From Athripsodes cinereus (lineage: Eukaryota; Arthropoda; Insecta; Trichoptera; Leptoceridae): a stretch of DNA of 64,000 nt. The notes beneath the pieces were generated by a model. That model saw only the letters and a list, made by a program, of their open reading frames with translations. It had not been told where the DNA came from and made no database searches. The position numbers were made by a program, and so were the translations under genes. Shown one piece after another: positions 55,201-59,913 of the stretch (positions are counted from its first letter, which is position 1; the number at the start of each line of letters is the position of its first letter). The stretch is taken from NCBI GenBank assembly GCA_947579605.1, contig OX388306.1, positions 62,001 through 126,000 on the forward strand, in the 5' to 3' direction.

Positions 55201-56637
55201 TGTTGAAATTTAATTAATATTCAAAAGTAATAAAGTTGTGTTTTTGGGTGCGCCACTGTCCTTTCGACTCAACGAATTAGTAGGTATGTTATGTTCTAGA
55301 ACATACATACATTGGTTATAGGTACTATGAAATGGTTATCTTATGTAGGGTCATGGGTCGGCAACTAGTTACCATACAACATTCTCGTGATGACATGGAA
55401 TAATATTATTTGAATTTTATCTTATAATGATTTGTTAAGTTATATTTTATGTTTTATTGTGCACTATTTTTATTATGTTATTTTACAGTATCTCAAGGTA
55501 AGTGATCCGACGTCAAAGTTGATCTCGGAGTTAATATGTATCAAAATTCATGGTTAAATTGTTTTATTGATTTTGTGATTTTGTTGTTCTTTTTGATTAT
55601 TGAAATGTATATTTCAGGTGACTTATTTTGCGTTCTAAAAATACACAACGTAGGTAAAATTATCGTCAAAACACAACGTACTGGGTCCAAATCTATGAAA
55701 ATAGTTAATAGATAAATCTAGACGATCACGAAAGGCCAAAATTCGTTAATTAATTCAATTAGGAATGCGATATTTCGTACGTATATTTGCAACAATGCGA
55801 AAATTCATACAATTCTTAGCTAGCTGAATAGGGTTGTCACTTCTAGTTTGGGAATCAATTATTACAGAAGTTATAGTTTAGAAGCTAGGATGTTGCAAAT
55901 TCGGAGCTTAGAATGGTTTGAAATAGGTAGGGTCATCACAATGTGTAAACACCAGTAGGCCTAGTCAAAACACATTTAAGCGTTGCGTTTTCGTTTCGTT
56001 TTCGTTCGAATATAGACGACGCGACGTCGCGAGTATGTGTAAATTTTCGTATCTACTTGTGTAATTTAGCTACGAAAATTGGAACGTTCTCGCAACGTCG
56101 TCTGCATTCGAACAAAAACGAAACACTAAAAAGTGTTTTGACTACGGGTCTTGTATTGTTTACATATTATTTTGTATGAGCTACGTTCGTAGTCTTTATC
56201 TATGAATGTTGCATAAAACCAATCAAACATCTCGATTGGAGAGCCATGTTTACACAATGTACCTAACATTGTGCAAAATCTTATCGGAAGAAGTGTGAAA
56301 GTCGTACCAACACTTACGAATTGGCTCTAGGCTGGCTTAAATGATAACTTTCGGTTGCATAATAGTCAATATTTGGCAAGACTTACATTACCTATTGTTT
56401 AATAATATGTTTTTTATCGTGTACTTTACTTATTGATTTTATGATCGATAAGAGTTTAATGTGTTCTATGAAATGTTTTTTAACAATTGTTTTAAAGGCT
56501 GTTAGCCGAATAATGATGAAATAAATAAATAAACAATAGTTATACCTGTTGTAGTGTAAAGGTGGTCCTATTCCTCCTCTGTTTTCTTCTTACGAAGGTA
56601 TCATCATGTATGGCAGGATGGTATGAGTAGGATGTAT
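6647..56637 (-). CDS. Drgx: Drgx paired-like homeodomain transcription factor (7 exons, 5' end missing)
   Basis: Spliced minus-strand gene. Coding exons are 56546-56637, 52813-52914, 28127-28243, 27334-27539, 26901-27002, 9680-9789 and 6647-6918. After two leading bases they sum to 999 nt, i.e. 332 residues plus TGA, with every junction GT-AG and phase-compatible. The product has a Q50 paired-like homeodomain ([11 protein letters not shown] start, [22 protein letters not shown] end) followed by RLKEEQRKR, and a C-terminal OAR motif ([13 protein letters not shown]). This combination matches DRGX: the vertebrate proteins share [23 protein letters not shown] and the OAR ending. The family acts in the nucleus, binding TAAT-type sites; in vertebrates it specifies sensory and spinal neurons. 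The N-terminal exon is not visible in the window. Exon boundaries come from conservation and splice signals; no transcript was available. Confidence 0.93.
8880..9290 (+). mobile_element. RTE-like LINE fragment, decayed
   Basis: Broken plus-strand frames read as the C-terminal part of an RTE-type polyprotein. They include [50 protein letters not shown] and [17 protein letters not shown] in the expected order. Several frame changes and stops show that it is dead. It lies antisense to Drgx inside its last intron. Confidence 0.65.
9493..9537. repeat. perfect palindrome, 22-bp arms
   Basis: The arms AATACCAGTACATAGTATAT (plus two bases) are exactly complementary, with a single T at the centre. 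It would fold into a tight hairpin on either strand. Confidence 0.9.
9680..9789 (-). CDS. Drgx: Drgx exon: Pro/Phe-rich segment
   Basis: A 110-bp exon entering in phase 2 and leaving in phase 1 (donor GTAACT). It encodes [15 protein letters not shown], then [22 protein letters not shown]. The acceptor is a tandem TTTCAGCAG (NAGNAG). Using the second AG removes one Ser and leaves the frame intact, so the exon could be 9680-9786. It is 17.1 kb from the preceding exon, and the phases fit exactly. Confidence 0.87.
10173..10303. repeat. (CA)n microsatellite, compound
   Basis: Two CA tracts joined by a duplicated TTATGTATGTC interruption. The three His/Thr open frames over it are by-products of the repeat. 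Confidence 0.9.
11455..11640. promoter_or_regulatory. GC-richer intronic block, candidate enhancer
   Basis: A non-repetitive block in AT-rich intron, with TTTATAAATTAAAAA and TAATAA homeodomain-type cores next to purine-rich sequence. There is no repeat match in the window. Regulatory function is inference from composition only. Confidence 0.22.
11738..11858. mobile_element. small insertion with perfect 37-bp inverted repeat
   Basis: Arms 11737-11773 and 11778-11814 are exactly complementary around ACGG. The segment is bounded by 13-bp direct repeats TGATCCCTGATAA (11725-11737, 11859-11871). Its right part (TTCCACCAAGTACCGTCGGT) is related to 60890-60925. Variable-length target duplications and inverted end pieces are known for Penelope-like elements, so a non-autonomous member is likely but not proven. 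Confidence 0.6.
12690..12870. promoter_or_regulatory. GC-richer intronic block, candidate enhancer
   Basis: Unique sequence including ATCCGCCATTTTAAATTGAA and AGATTATTCCAGTGAGG. No frame or repeat explains it. Conservation in related species is the needed test. Confidence 0.2.
13568..13640 (-). repeat. Penelope-type stem with CTGAAGATG...CGAAAACGTT core
   Basis: A perfect 25-bp inverted repeat (13568-13592 and 13595-13619, loop AC) runs into CCCTGAAGATGCC, and then TAGACGAAAACGTTCGG appears on the plus strand. The same core grammar lies just downstream of the Penelope ORF at 49961-50686. The inverted repeat looks like two head-to-head end pieces. Confidence 0.5.
13690..14700 (-). mobile_element. 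R2/Dong-like LINE 3' part (CCHC and restriction-like endonuclease)
   Basis: Minus-strand frames read [32 protein letters not shown] and NYQKYI. A CX2C zinc-knuckle stretch follows ([19 protein letters not shown]), then [20 protein letters not shown], the PD...D...K-type endonuclease signature of R2-clade LINEs. Further on are [18 protein letters not shown] and a C-terminal [11 protein letters not shown] frameshift before the CCHC segment and an in-frame stop after YIIPLVM make it a pseudogene. The 3' UTR part (13690-13880) is shared with 29020-29150. Confidence 0.8.
15971..16756 (+). mobile_element. jockey/CR1-like LINE fragment split by a MITE
   Basis: The fragment reads [16 protein letters not shown] and KLTGTT, is interrupted at 16072-16253, and resumes [25 protein letters not shown]. 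It then jumps frame to [15 protein letters not shown] and ends with [35 protein letters not shown] and EAVQWLSE. The Cys-rich QHLVEECP segment is typical of the C-terminus of arthropod apurinic-endonuclease LINEs. An internal deletion lies between SSVW and the PPKQRL segment. Not functional. Confidence 0.8.
16072..16253. mobile_element. hAT-type MITE, 182 bp, in a LINE
   Basis: The terminal inverted repeats are TAGGGTTGCCAGATRT at both ends. An exact 8-bp target duplication GGTACAAC lies at 16064-16071 and 16254-16261, diagnostic of hAT transposition. Removing the element and one duplication leaves the host LINE frame continuous. There is no transposase; the interior is AT-rich. Confidence 0.93.
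17230..17425. mobile_element. long-hairpin foldback element, copy 1
   Basis: About 90-bp inverted arms start GGCCTAGTCAAAACACATTT, continue with AACGTTTTCGTTTCG and GACGACGTTGCAAGAAC, and meet at a short AAATACACAAG centre. It is one of three copies (see 29146-29350 and 55953-56150). It has no coding capacity. The target duplication is not resolved. Confidence 0.85.
17440..17620. repeat. dispersed repeat related to the 485-550 block
   Basis: It contains CACCGTCCACC and TCTGGGGACTT in the same order as the inverse of 485-550. It also has an internal duplication: the phrase AGTTTGCTATAGATAC occurs twice, about 95 bp apart. A weaker relative lies at 1950-2030. No coding frame is convincing. Confidence 0.45.
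17861..18034 (-). repeat. Penelope-type stem element, solo
   Basis: Imperfect inverted arms of about 55 bp (17861-17915 and 17978-18034, sharing ACCACTAGAACAATTTTATT) flank a minus-strand core. The core is ACTGAAGATGGTTGC, then AGACAACTGAAAACGTTATA. It follows the same core pattern as 13594-13640 and 49870-49895. Confidence 0.5.
20460..20660. promoter_or_regulatory. GC-richer intronic block, candidate enhancer
   Basis: Unique sequence with GAGATCAAAGAG (TCF-like core), CCGCCATTTTTCTCC and AGTCCGCTCC. No repeat copies in the window. Function is inferred from composition and isolation only. Confidence 0.2.
22910..23060. promoter_or_regulatory. GC-richer intronic block, candidate enhancer
   Basis: Non-repetitive block with TAGGAGCGTGTGTCCAAG and GGAAGCGCTGGATGTG. 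A comparable block is at 25790-25920. Both are uninterrupted by recognisable TE sequence, unlike the surrounding intron. Confidence 0.18.
23243..24225 (+). mobile_element. stem-arm family B element, long copy
   Basis: The left end carries ACACAATTGGTTTTAGTTTT. The right end carries TAGTGACCTGGTGAAACAAT, TGTGTTTTTT and the tail ATGGAGTTTTACAAAATTAA followed by CGTCGACTCAATAAAT. The same two ends occur at 57974-58590 around a minisatellite. The interior (about 0.85 kb) is AT-rich with no frame. Confidence 0.5.
24580..24793 (+). repeat. 240-bp dispersed repeat, full-length type
   Basis: It runs CACCGCACATCCCACAAGTG, then AGACATTCAGGATGG, GGCAAACCTCATC and TATCGGGTGCTCTACGGAAC. Other copies: 33168-33360, 37218-37320, 39934-40157, 40344-40390, 44321-44386 and 51691-51925 on plus; 43405-43454 and 51316-51530 on minus. 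It has no tRNA-type promoter boxes or poly(A) tail that I can see, so it is a SINE-like or LINE-tail family of unknown class. Confidence 0.7.
26901..27002 (-). CDS. Drgx: Drgx exon: Pro-rich segment
   Basis: A 102-bp phase 2-2 exon with acceptor CTTACAG and consensus donor GTAAGT. It encodes [18 protein letters not shown], then [15 protein letters not shown]. The hydrophobic aromatic end (FPAHMFSGF) is the most gene-like part. Only 331 bp separates it from the acidic exon, and both phase-2 junctions rebuild an Arg or Ser codon cleanly. Confidence 0.87.
27003..27333 (-). other. Drgx intron 4 (331 bp)
   Basis: A short AT-rich intron bounded by GTAACA and CTTACAG. No repeat or internal feature seen. 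Confidence 0.85.
27334..27539 (-). CDS. Drgx: Drgx exon: acidic and Gly-rich linker
   Basis: A 206-bp exon entering in phase 0 (acceptor CTTTCAG) and leaving in phase 2 (donor GTAACA). It encodes [18 protein letters not shown] followed by a run rich in Gly, Glu and Asp ([18 protein letters not shown]) and then Ser/His/Gly residues ending DGTPSPVS. It looks disordered and low in complexity, with no domain. The open frame on the opposite strand (27378-27596) is antisense to this exon. Confidence 0.88.
27540..28126 (-). other. Drgx intron 3 (587 bp)
   Basis: Bounded by GTAAGC and TTTCAG. Its 5' half (27929-28110) is a stem-arm family B element. The rest is AT-rich. Confidence 0.85.
27929..28110 (+). 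mobile_element. stem-arm family B element, short copy
   Basis: Exact 16-bp arms ATGGAAATAAACACAA (27929-27944) and its complement (28040-28055) surround a core with AATGACAATGACATTTTAAG. The family tail AATTTTACAAAATAAAAGTC then AACTCAAATCAAT follows. It sits only about 20 bp from the Drgx donor at 28126. Confidence 0.6.
28127..28243 (-). CDS. Drgx: Drgx exon: homeodomain recognition helix
   Basis: A 117-bp, 39-codon phase 0-0 exon. It starts [14 protein letters not shown] (homeodomain 47-60; W48, F49, Q50, N51 and R53 all present) and continues [17 protein letters not shown], then RDGIKEDK. It has a good polypyrimidine acceptor (TTTTGTTTTAG) and a GTAAGC donor. Gln50 places it in the Q50 paired-like class. 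The basic-acidic tail resembles the segment after the homeodomain in insect Drgx as I recall it. Confidence 0.96.
28454..29000 (-). mobile_element. LINE fragment with poly(A), inserted in another LINE
   Basis: A 23-base T run (28454-28476) is the poly(A) tail on the minus strand. Upstream of it the minus strand encodes [32 protein letters not shown] and [16 protein letters not shown], the usual C-terminus of jockey/CR1-like reverse transcriptases. It is 5'-truncated. Confidence 0.65.
29146..29350. mobile_element. long-hairpin foldback element, copy 2
   Basis: Same arms as copy 1 (GGCCTAGTCAAAACACATTT, AAGCGTTACGTTTTCG, centre TACTTGTGTATTT). It is inserted in the 3' UTR of an R2/Dong-like LINE copy; the interrupted site is visible because the intact equivalent exists at 13690-13760. 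Confidence 0.85.
30268..30470. repeat. TTCGAA-rich degenerate repeat
   Basis: Seven TTCGAA palindromes lie within about 180 bp, mostly in the phrase TTCGAATWACAATT. Spacing is irregular, so this is a degenerate array rather than a clean tandem repeat. No coding frame or known element is recognised. Confidence 0.6.
31985..32230 (+). mobile_element. RTE-like reverse transcriptase fragment, decayed
   Basis: Broken plus-strand frames carry the reverse transcriptase signatures [11 protein letters not shown] (motif B region) and YADDIEL (motif C), with [14 protein letters not shown] and NGK between them in the expected order. Stops and frameshifts throughout. Confidence 0.6.
33168..33360 (+). repeat. 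240-bp dispersed repeat copy
   Basis: It contains ACCACAAGTAGGGTAGCCAA, TTAGACATCCAGAATGG and TTTTACAGGACCCTCGAAAA, in the same order as 24580-24793 and 51691-51925. Confidence 0.65.
33640..33790. promoter_or_regulatory. candidate conserved noncoding block
   Basis: Unique, balanced-composition sequence with GCGCGATACATTAACGTGTC, GTATTTATCATTAGAACG and AAAGCAGCGGCAAAGGCTCC. It contains a TTAT/CATTAG homeodomain-type core and no TE similarity within the window. Only cross-species alignment can show constraint. Confidence 0.28.
34907..35898. mobile_element. hAT-type non-autonomous element, 992 bp
   Basis: The ends are TAGAGGGT...ACCCTCTA with an exact 8-bp target duplication AGAGAGAG (34899-34906, 35899-35906). 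Both subterminal regions are packed with TTCCCGGGAA-type palindromes. The interior is AT-rich and includes a 54-bp segment repeated at a 90-bp offset (35551 and 35641). A minus-strand frame of 91 residues (35253-35528) does not resemble a transposase. The duplication lies in a GA-rich tract, so its exactness is slightly less decisive. Confidence 0.85.
35955..36022. promoter_or_regulatory. dyad-symmetric homeodomain/GATA-like site cluster
   Basis: A perfect 11-bp inverted pair GTGAGGATAAT (35955-35965) and ATTATCCTCAC (36012-36022) encloses a second inverted pair AATTGG...CCAATT around CTAATT. The TAATTGG-type cores suit Q50 homeodomain proteins and the GATAA cores suit GATA factors. It is unique in the window and starts 56 bp beyond the hAT element. 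Function is inferred. Confidence 0.35.
37915..38040 (+). mobile_element. tRNA-derived SINE
   Basis: A B-box-like GTGGTTCGATCCCAGG is followed by the family tail GGCAAACTTCCCATTCACGA, CACAAGC and GTGAAGGGTGTATAAGG. Relatives: 46035-46175 (B box GTGTTCAATTCC), and tail-only inverse copies at 49150-49240 and 56985-57065. Confidence 0.6.
38069..38113. repeat. 18-bp imperfect inverted repeat
   Basis: TATAACCGAAGCTCACTT and its near-complement AAGTGAGCTTTGGTTATA are separated by a short TACTGCCTG loop, directly beside the SINE at 37915-38040. Confidence 0.7.
39360..39890 (+). mobile_element. RTE-like LINE 3' end
   Basis: The plus strand reads [31 protein letters not shown], then after frame breaks [36 protein letters not shown] and [15 protein letters not shown]. 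This is the canonical RTE C-terminal region. The last frame (39570-39869) is open for 99 codons. A short AGA/AAGAAG-rich tail follows. Confidence 0.8.
39934..40157 (+). repeat. 240-bp dispersed repeat copy after an RTE end
   Basis: It contains ACACGGCATCGCCC, TTGAGACATTCAAGATGG and TTTCACAGAACACTCGAAAA, then AACCTGTTCTTTACCGGG. A second partial copy is at 40344-40390. Confidence 0.65.
41812..42545 (-). mobile_element. jockey/CR1-like reverse transcriptase C-terminus, decayed
   Basis: The minus strand encodes [38 protein letters not shown] and [16 protein letters not shown]. After a frame change it reads [35 protein letters not shown] and [14 protein letters not shown] residues. KDLGITF, RTLGFI and LVRPLLEY are hallmark segments of LINE reverse transcriptase C-termini. 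Confidence 0.78.
43439..43800 (+). mobile_element. LINE C-terminal fragment
   Basis: The plus strand reads [40 protein letters not shown] and YMPAASTKM, parallel to the [16 protein letters not shown] segment at 41812-42171. It is preceded by an inverse 240-bp repeat fragment and followed by a C-rich and T-rich run. Confidence 0.6.
44680..44870. promoter_or_regulatory. candidate conserved noncoding block
   Basis: Unique block with ATATCGTGAAAATGTCTCGC, GCACGCGCGCCTCGCAC and ACTCGATAAATTCAATTACG. GC-rich and TAAT-containing parts adjoin. The short frames crossing it show no family. Confidence 0.25.
45076..45262 (+). mobile_element. stem-arm family B element, short copy
   Basis: Arms 45076-45106 and 45186-45216 (ATTGATATAACGAAAMCAAA) flank a core GACAATGACCTCATAGGTTG, AAACCTGGTAAC. 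The family tail ATGGAGTTTTACAAAATTAA, CGTCGACTCAAT follows, as at 24170-24210. Confidence 0.6.
46035..46175 (+). mobile_element. tRNA-derived SINE, related copy
   Basis: B-box-like GTGTTCAATTCC with tail TTCACAACACAAG and TGCTGTGAGGGTGTCTG, similar to 37950-38020. Confidence 0.5.
46860..47310 (-). mobile_element. Penelope-like 3' end fragment with stem core
   Basis: A minus-strand frame (46959-47306) ends in a Pro/Tyr/His-rich tail after [14 protein letters not shown], similar in style to the end of the Penelope ORF at 49961. It is followed about 70 bp later by ACTCACTGATGATGGGT and ACCCGAAAGTCCTCTGAGT. ACTCA/TGAGT and GGGT/ACCC pair. Protein similarity is weak; the position of the core is the main argument. 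Confidence 0.45.
48640..48800. promoter_or_regulatory. candidate conserved noncoding block
   Basis: Unique block with CATCAGCTGTGCGTTATGAT (E-box CAGCTG) and AGATATCGTGGTCAGGTCAG, then CTCAGCTATGGGTAGGAGG. No repeat copies in the window. Confidence 0.25.
49270..49425 (+). repeat. GGGGTAGGCAG-related repeat, diverged copy
   Basis: It contains ACGCCACATCCTAAGTGGGG, TAGGGAGAGAAGACAG and a tail with TCTCATGCACGCTCG. This aligns over most of its length with 4308-4430 and with 44091-44285. It directly follows a SINE tail fragment at 49150-49240. Confidence 0.5.
49720..49765 (-). repeat. Penelope-type stem core, solo
   Basis: Minus-strand ACTCTTGAGAATGCC and GGGCGAAAACGTTAGAGT: outer ACTCT/AGAGT and inner GCCTA/TGGGC pairs enclose the conserved CGAAAACGTT. 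It lies about 110 bp from the core of the neighbouring Penelope element. Confidence 0.45.
49800..50690 (-). mobile_element. Penelope-like element 3' part with GIY-YIG endonuclease
   Basis: A 241-residue minus-strand frame (49961-50686). Residues 1-60 are the connector after the reverse transcriptase ([20 protein letters not shown]). Residues 121-175 are a GIY-YIG nuclease: GVY at 121-123, CKEC at 127-130, AYIGQSGR at 133-140, RVTEHL with Glu148, and [18 protein letters not shown] nucleases cut target DNA for Penelope retrotransposition. The reverse transcriptase itself is absent (5' truncation). Residues 205-241 form a Pro/Leu-rich tail. A stem core (49870-49895: TACTGATGATGACTAC, GTAGTCGAAAACG) lies about 65 bp beyond the stop codon. 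The nuclease frame is intact, but it could not mobilise the element alone. Confidence 0.88.
51316..51530 (-). repeat. 240-bp dispersed repeat, inverse copy
   Basis: It reads GTTCGTGGAACACCCGA, TTTTTCGTAAGTTTTTAAG, AGCGATGAAGTTTACCACCC and ATGCAGTTGGTCTGCTG, the reverse of the 51691-51925 copy. The two form an inverted pair with a spacer of about 160 bp. Confidence 0.68.
51691..51925 (+). repeat. 240-bp dispersed repeat copy
   Basis: It reads ACCATAACGGCATATCACAC, GAGTGGGGTAGCCAGCAGAT, TAAGACATTCGGGATG and TACAGAACACTCGAAAACTT. Best-preserved left end of the family. Confidence 0.7.
52813..52914 (-). CDS. Drgx: Drgx exon: homeodomain helices 1-2
   Basis: A 102-bp, 34-codon phase 0-0 exon covering homeodomain residues 13-46: [17 protein letters not shown], then [17 protein letters not shown]. 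The acceptor is TTGCAG. The donor is GTCGGT, which departs from the consensus at +3 and +4. The exon ends at the 46/47 junction, an intron position common in paired-class homeobox genes. An in-frame Met upstream in the intron lets the reading frame run on past the exon; that extension is not coding. Confidence 0.95.
52915..56545 (-). other. Drgx intron 1 of the visible part (3.6 kb)
   Basis: It divides the homeodomain after Gln12. It contains foldback copy 3 and several moderately GC-rich unique stretches (54380-54480, 54840-54960, 55060-55260) with no recognised frame or repeat. The rest is AT-rich. Confidence 0.8.
55953..56150. mobile_element. long-hairpin foldback element, copy 3
   Basis: It starts CAGTAGGCCTAGTCAAAACA. 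The arms are more diverged and the right end reads TTTTGACTACGGG. It lies about 400 bp from the Drgx 56546-56637 exon, inside the intron between the first two recognised exons. Confidence 0.82.
56546..56637 (-). CDS. Drgx: Drgx exon: homeodomain N-terminal arm
   Basis: A 92-bp exon with acceptor ATTGCAG and donor GTATAA. It begins with the last two bases of a split codon, so the preceding exon must end in phase 1. It encodes [14 protein letters not shown] then [16 protein letters not shown]. Vertebrate DRGX has a very similar [13 protein letters not shown] stretch. It supplies homeodomain residues 1-12, the flexible minor-groove arm and the start of helix 1. The exon ends in phase 0 after Gln12. 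Confidence 0.93.
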
Positions 56638-57607
56638 CTGCAATAACAATATCAACACAATATCATATATCATAATACGTAGAGTTAGGTATAAACAAGA
56701 AGAAGGTAGATATTAACAAAGTTGACTGTAAAATATAATATGATAAACTCCTGTTTACGGAACATGAGAACAGAATGGACTGAAAATATATTTGGCTGAG
56801 AGGAATGGAGACGTGAACGTTCGAAAATCAAATGCCAAGATCATAATATTGTTAACCAGATCCTGCAGGACGGTCCCGTGTTGATAACATTAAATAGGAG
56901 AGCATACGTACAGCAGTCTCAGATATTTTTCAAAACCCACATAAATCGTGAAAAAGATTTTTTTAAAAAGATGTACGTGGGTTTTTGTTATGAACCCAGA
57001 TATAACCTTATACACCTTTCACAGTAAGCTTAAAGCTTGTGCCGTGAAAGGGGAGTTTTGTAAAGGTATATAAATATATCCAGATATAATCGAAGGCCAG
57101 CAGTAAGTGAGCACATTGTGTGTGTATGTATGTACTAGTTTGTACTGCTGACTGATTTACACAATACAGAAAAGACACTTGGATAGGTATTTACATACCT
57201 TTGTATATGTTTTATATATATATAAATAGATAGGTGATGGTTATATATGTAGGTATGTAATTGAATCTGATCCAAAGATCTCTCTGTGGATTTATAATGA
57301 ACTTGTGATCTCCCCAACCCTCTCCCCTACCTCCTCTACACATCCACTCACCTCCCTGGTACCAGCAACTTCATCTAACCTAATTACTCATCAACTTCAC
57401 CAACCAACCATCTATGCATACACATACATACATATTAAATAAATGATTTTAATAATAACAGTTTTAAAGGAAATTTTGATTTATGTTAACTTGCATGAAA
57501 TTATATCGTAGCTTATATTTTTTAAATAACAAATTAAATTCACAAATAAAGAATATACTCAGCACTGCTTTACATCACTATATTTTTGGTATTGAAACGT
57601 TTTGACG

Positions 57608-57715
57608 TCCAGTGCGACGTGGAGTTAACACTCTTGCCTTTGAGTCATAAGGTCCCGGGTTCAATTCCCGGCCACTTTGAAAAATGACAGTTTATAAATT
57701 GTCGTCTGTCTGGGT
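57608..57715 (+). mobile_element. tRNA-like SINE head
   Basis: It contains an A-box-like TGCGACGTGGAGTTAAC and a strong B box CCCGGGTTCAATTCCCGGCC, with CTTTGAGTC between them. The arms do not close a full cloverleaf and the body continues past the acceptor end into TGTCGTCTGTCTGGGTG. A SINE is therefore more likely than a tRNA gene. It abuts the T-run of another element at about 57720. Confidence 0.5.
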
Positions 57716-57719
57716 GTTT

Positions 57720-57960
57720 AATTTTTTTTTTTATTTATTTATTTTCCAAAAATATTACATACAAAAATAACATAAAAACATCATTATGGAATATATTGCC
57801 CCACTAGACCAAAATCTGTTCTGGGGCAATATTAAGAAAAATAAGACAATTAAATAACACAATTAAATACATAACTAAGCAAAAATAACATAATTAAAAA
57901 TATAACCATACTCTCTTTATATGTGTTTAATGCATTGTATATAAGTTTTATCGTAATAAT
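57720..57960 (-). mobile_element. retroelement tail with poly(A), 5' extent unknown
   Basis: The T-run and TTTATTTATTTATT at the left edge are an AATAAA-bearing poly(A) tail on the minus strand. The body includes ATTGCCCCACTAGACC and TGTTCTGGGGCAATATT, a short inverted pair. No protein is recognisable. Confidence 0.4.
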
Positions 57961-57973
57961 ACAAGATTCTTCT

Positions 57974-58590
57974 GAAGAAAACACAATTGGTTTTAGTTTT
58001 ACTTAATATTTAATTATATAGTGACCTGGTTTCGACTTATAAGGTCATTGTCTAACTAATGTTTCATAAACAATTTTTTGCCACACCATATTTTGTTTGA
58101 TACCACAAACAAACCATTAGTTTGATGCCATAAACAAACCATTAGTTTGATCCCATAAACAAACCATTAGTTTGATGCCATAAACAAACCATTAGTTTGA
58201 TCCCATAAACAAACCATTAGTTTGATGCCATAAACAAACCATTAGTTTGATGCCATAAACAAACCATTAGTTTGATCCCATAAACAAACCATTAGTTTGA
58301 TGCCATAAACAAACCATTAGTTTGATCCCATAAACAAACCATTAGTTTGATCCCACAAACAAACCATTAGTTTGATCCCACAAACAAACCATTAGTTTGA
58401 TCCCACAAACAAACCATTATTTTGATCCCACAAACAAACCATTAATTTGACAATGACTTGATAAGTGGAAACCAGGTCACTATTCAATTAAATATTAAGT
58501 CAAACTAAAACCAATTGTGTTTTCTTCCATTTATATGAACATGGAGATTTACAAAATAAACGTCAATTCAATAAATAAATTTAAAAAAAT
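57974..58590 (+). mobile_element. stem-arm family B element carrying a minisatellite
   Basis: 79-bp inverted arms (57974-58052 and 58449-58527) contain ACACAATTGGTTTTAGTTTT, AGTGACCTGGTTTCGACTTA and TCATTGTC. The family tail ATGGAGATTTACAAAATAAA, CGTCAATTCAATAAAT follows. The space between the arms is almost entirely a 25-bp tandem array. Confidence 0.75.
58084..58450. repeat. 25-bp minisatellite, about 14-15 units
   Basis: The unit is ACCATTAGTTTGATSCCATA plus AACAA. Units alternate between GATCCCA and GATGCCA variants; the last few share CCCACAAAC, so homogenisation is by block. No unique spacers, so not CRISPR-like. The array fills the loop of a stem-arm element. Confidence 0.95.
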
Positions 58591-59913
58591 AGTAAGTATA
58601 ATATTATTTAATGTATTGGGGTAGGTTAGGCTATGCCGGTATGAACTGTTTGTTTATGTGATGTAACGTAGCTAATGTATATTGTATACGTGACGTAATG
58701 GCGAGTATTTTAGTGGGTAGGTACATAATATAGAATGGATTGAGCTGGTTAATAATGTAAGTCTTATAGGTAGTTCACAACAGTGTAACTTGTCAAGTTA
58801 GTTATTGAAATAAGCCGATAATAACAAGTTACACCCCTCCTCCATCTCGCCCAGAAACTCACTGTATTAATAATACTACCCTGTGCTGTGCTGTGCTGTA
58901 CTGTACTATGCTACATATTCTTAGTAATTTCATTATACATTATTGAGAAGTGGACCGGTATTGAGGTGACCAAACATTATACCCTTTGACAAAATAATAA
59001 ATGATAATTAATTATTCATTATGATTGTATTTTATTTGGGACAAGTTTATGAAAGTTCATTTTACTGAATTTAAGATAAAAAAATAAATTAATGTTTACT
59101 TTTATAGTGGAAGAAAACAGTAAGTTAACACTAATTATTGTGGTCATTTTACATTGTGTGTACCAACCATTATGATATCTGATTAAAGTAAAATAAATTA
59201 ATCAACCGCCCATCAAATCTCCTTCCGGGAGCACAGAGCAGTACACAGTCTCCTCCGCTCAGAGCGTCTTTGTGACCTGATGTCGTTGTCATATGAAATG
59301 TGTATTTTGAAAGAAGAAACGTCAAAATCGTTGGAAACTCACAACTAACGTTGGAAAATTGTGCTCTTTTTGGCCAACTAACATAAAAAACCAAAAAAAA
59401 AATACCATCGGTTTAATCGTTAGCTATAAATTCTATTGCAATCAATTCTGTGAGAAAATAATATACGATATTTTTTTTCACTATTGTATAGGTAGGTATA
59501 GTTTGTTTATATGTTTATATCTCATAAATTGTGAACTGTACTAAACTGTGAACTAATGTGAACTGTATATGCTTTTCATGTGAAGATATGTGTCTATAAA
59601 TTTATTGGAATGTCGTGATTTTAAGTAAAAATATACCTATTTGAAACTTTCTTTAATTGTTATTTTTACATTTTGTGCACACAGACACTTAATAACTACA
59701 AATTTTGTTAATAATGATGTGCGTGTGTGTGTGTGTGTGTGATGGTCACCTAGCAGATGCGGAGAGTTGATGTCATTAAGTATTTATTTCAGCAACACTC
59801 TTATTAGAAGATCAAAGGGTGACTCCATTAGGGGACAATTGAGTTAGTGTTAACTCTCCGCAGCCGATACTCCGACAGATCTCATACCAACCAACCTAAC
59901 CTAACCTACCTAC

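Noticed and set aside
57608..57690. tRNA gene
   Set aside because: A strong B box is present, but acceptor and anticodon stems do not close and the unit continues as a SINE body.
58084..58450. CRISPR-like regular repeat array
   Set aside because: Units are contiguous 25-bp tandem repeats without unique spacers, in a eukaryotic intron-type context with no Cas genes. It is a minisatellite.
59170..59394. possible N-terminal Drgx exon
   Set aside because: The frame contains a Cys-rich piece (GGDCVLLCAPG) but no DRGX-like start, and no donor leaving phase 1 fits.
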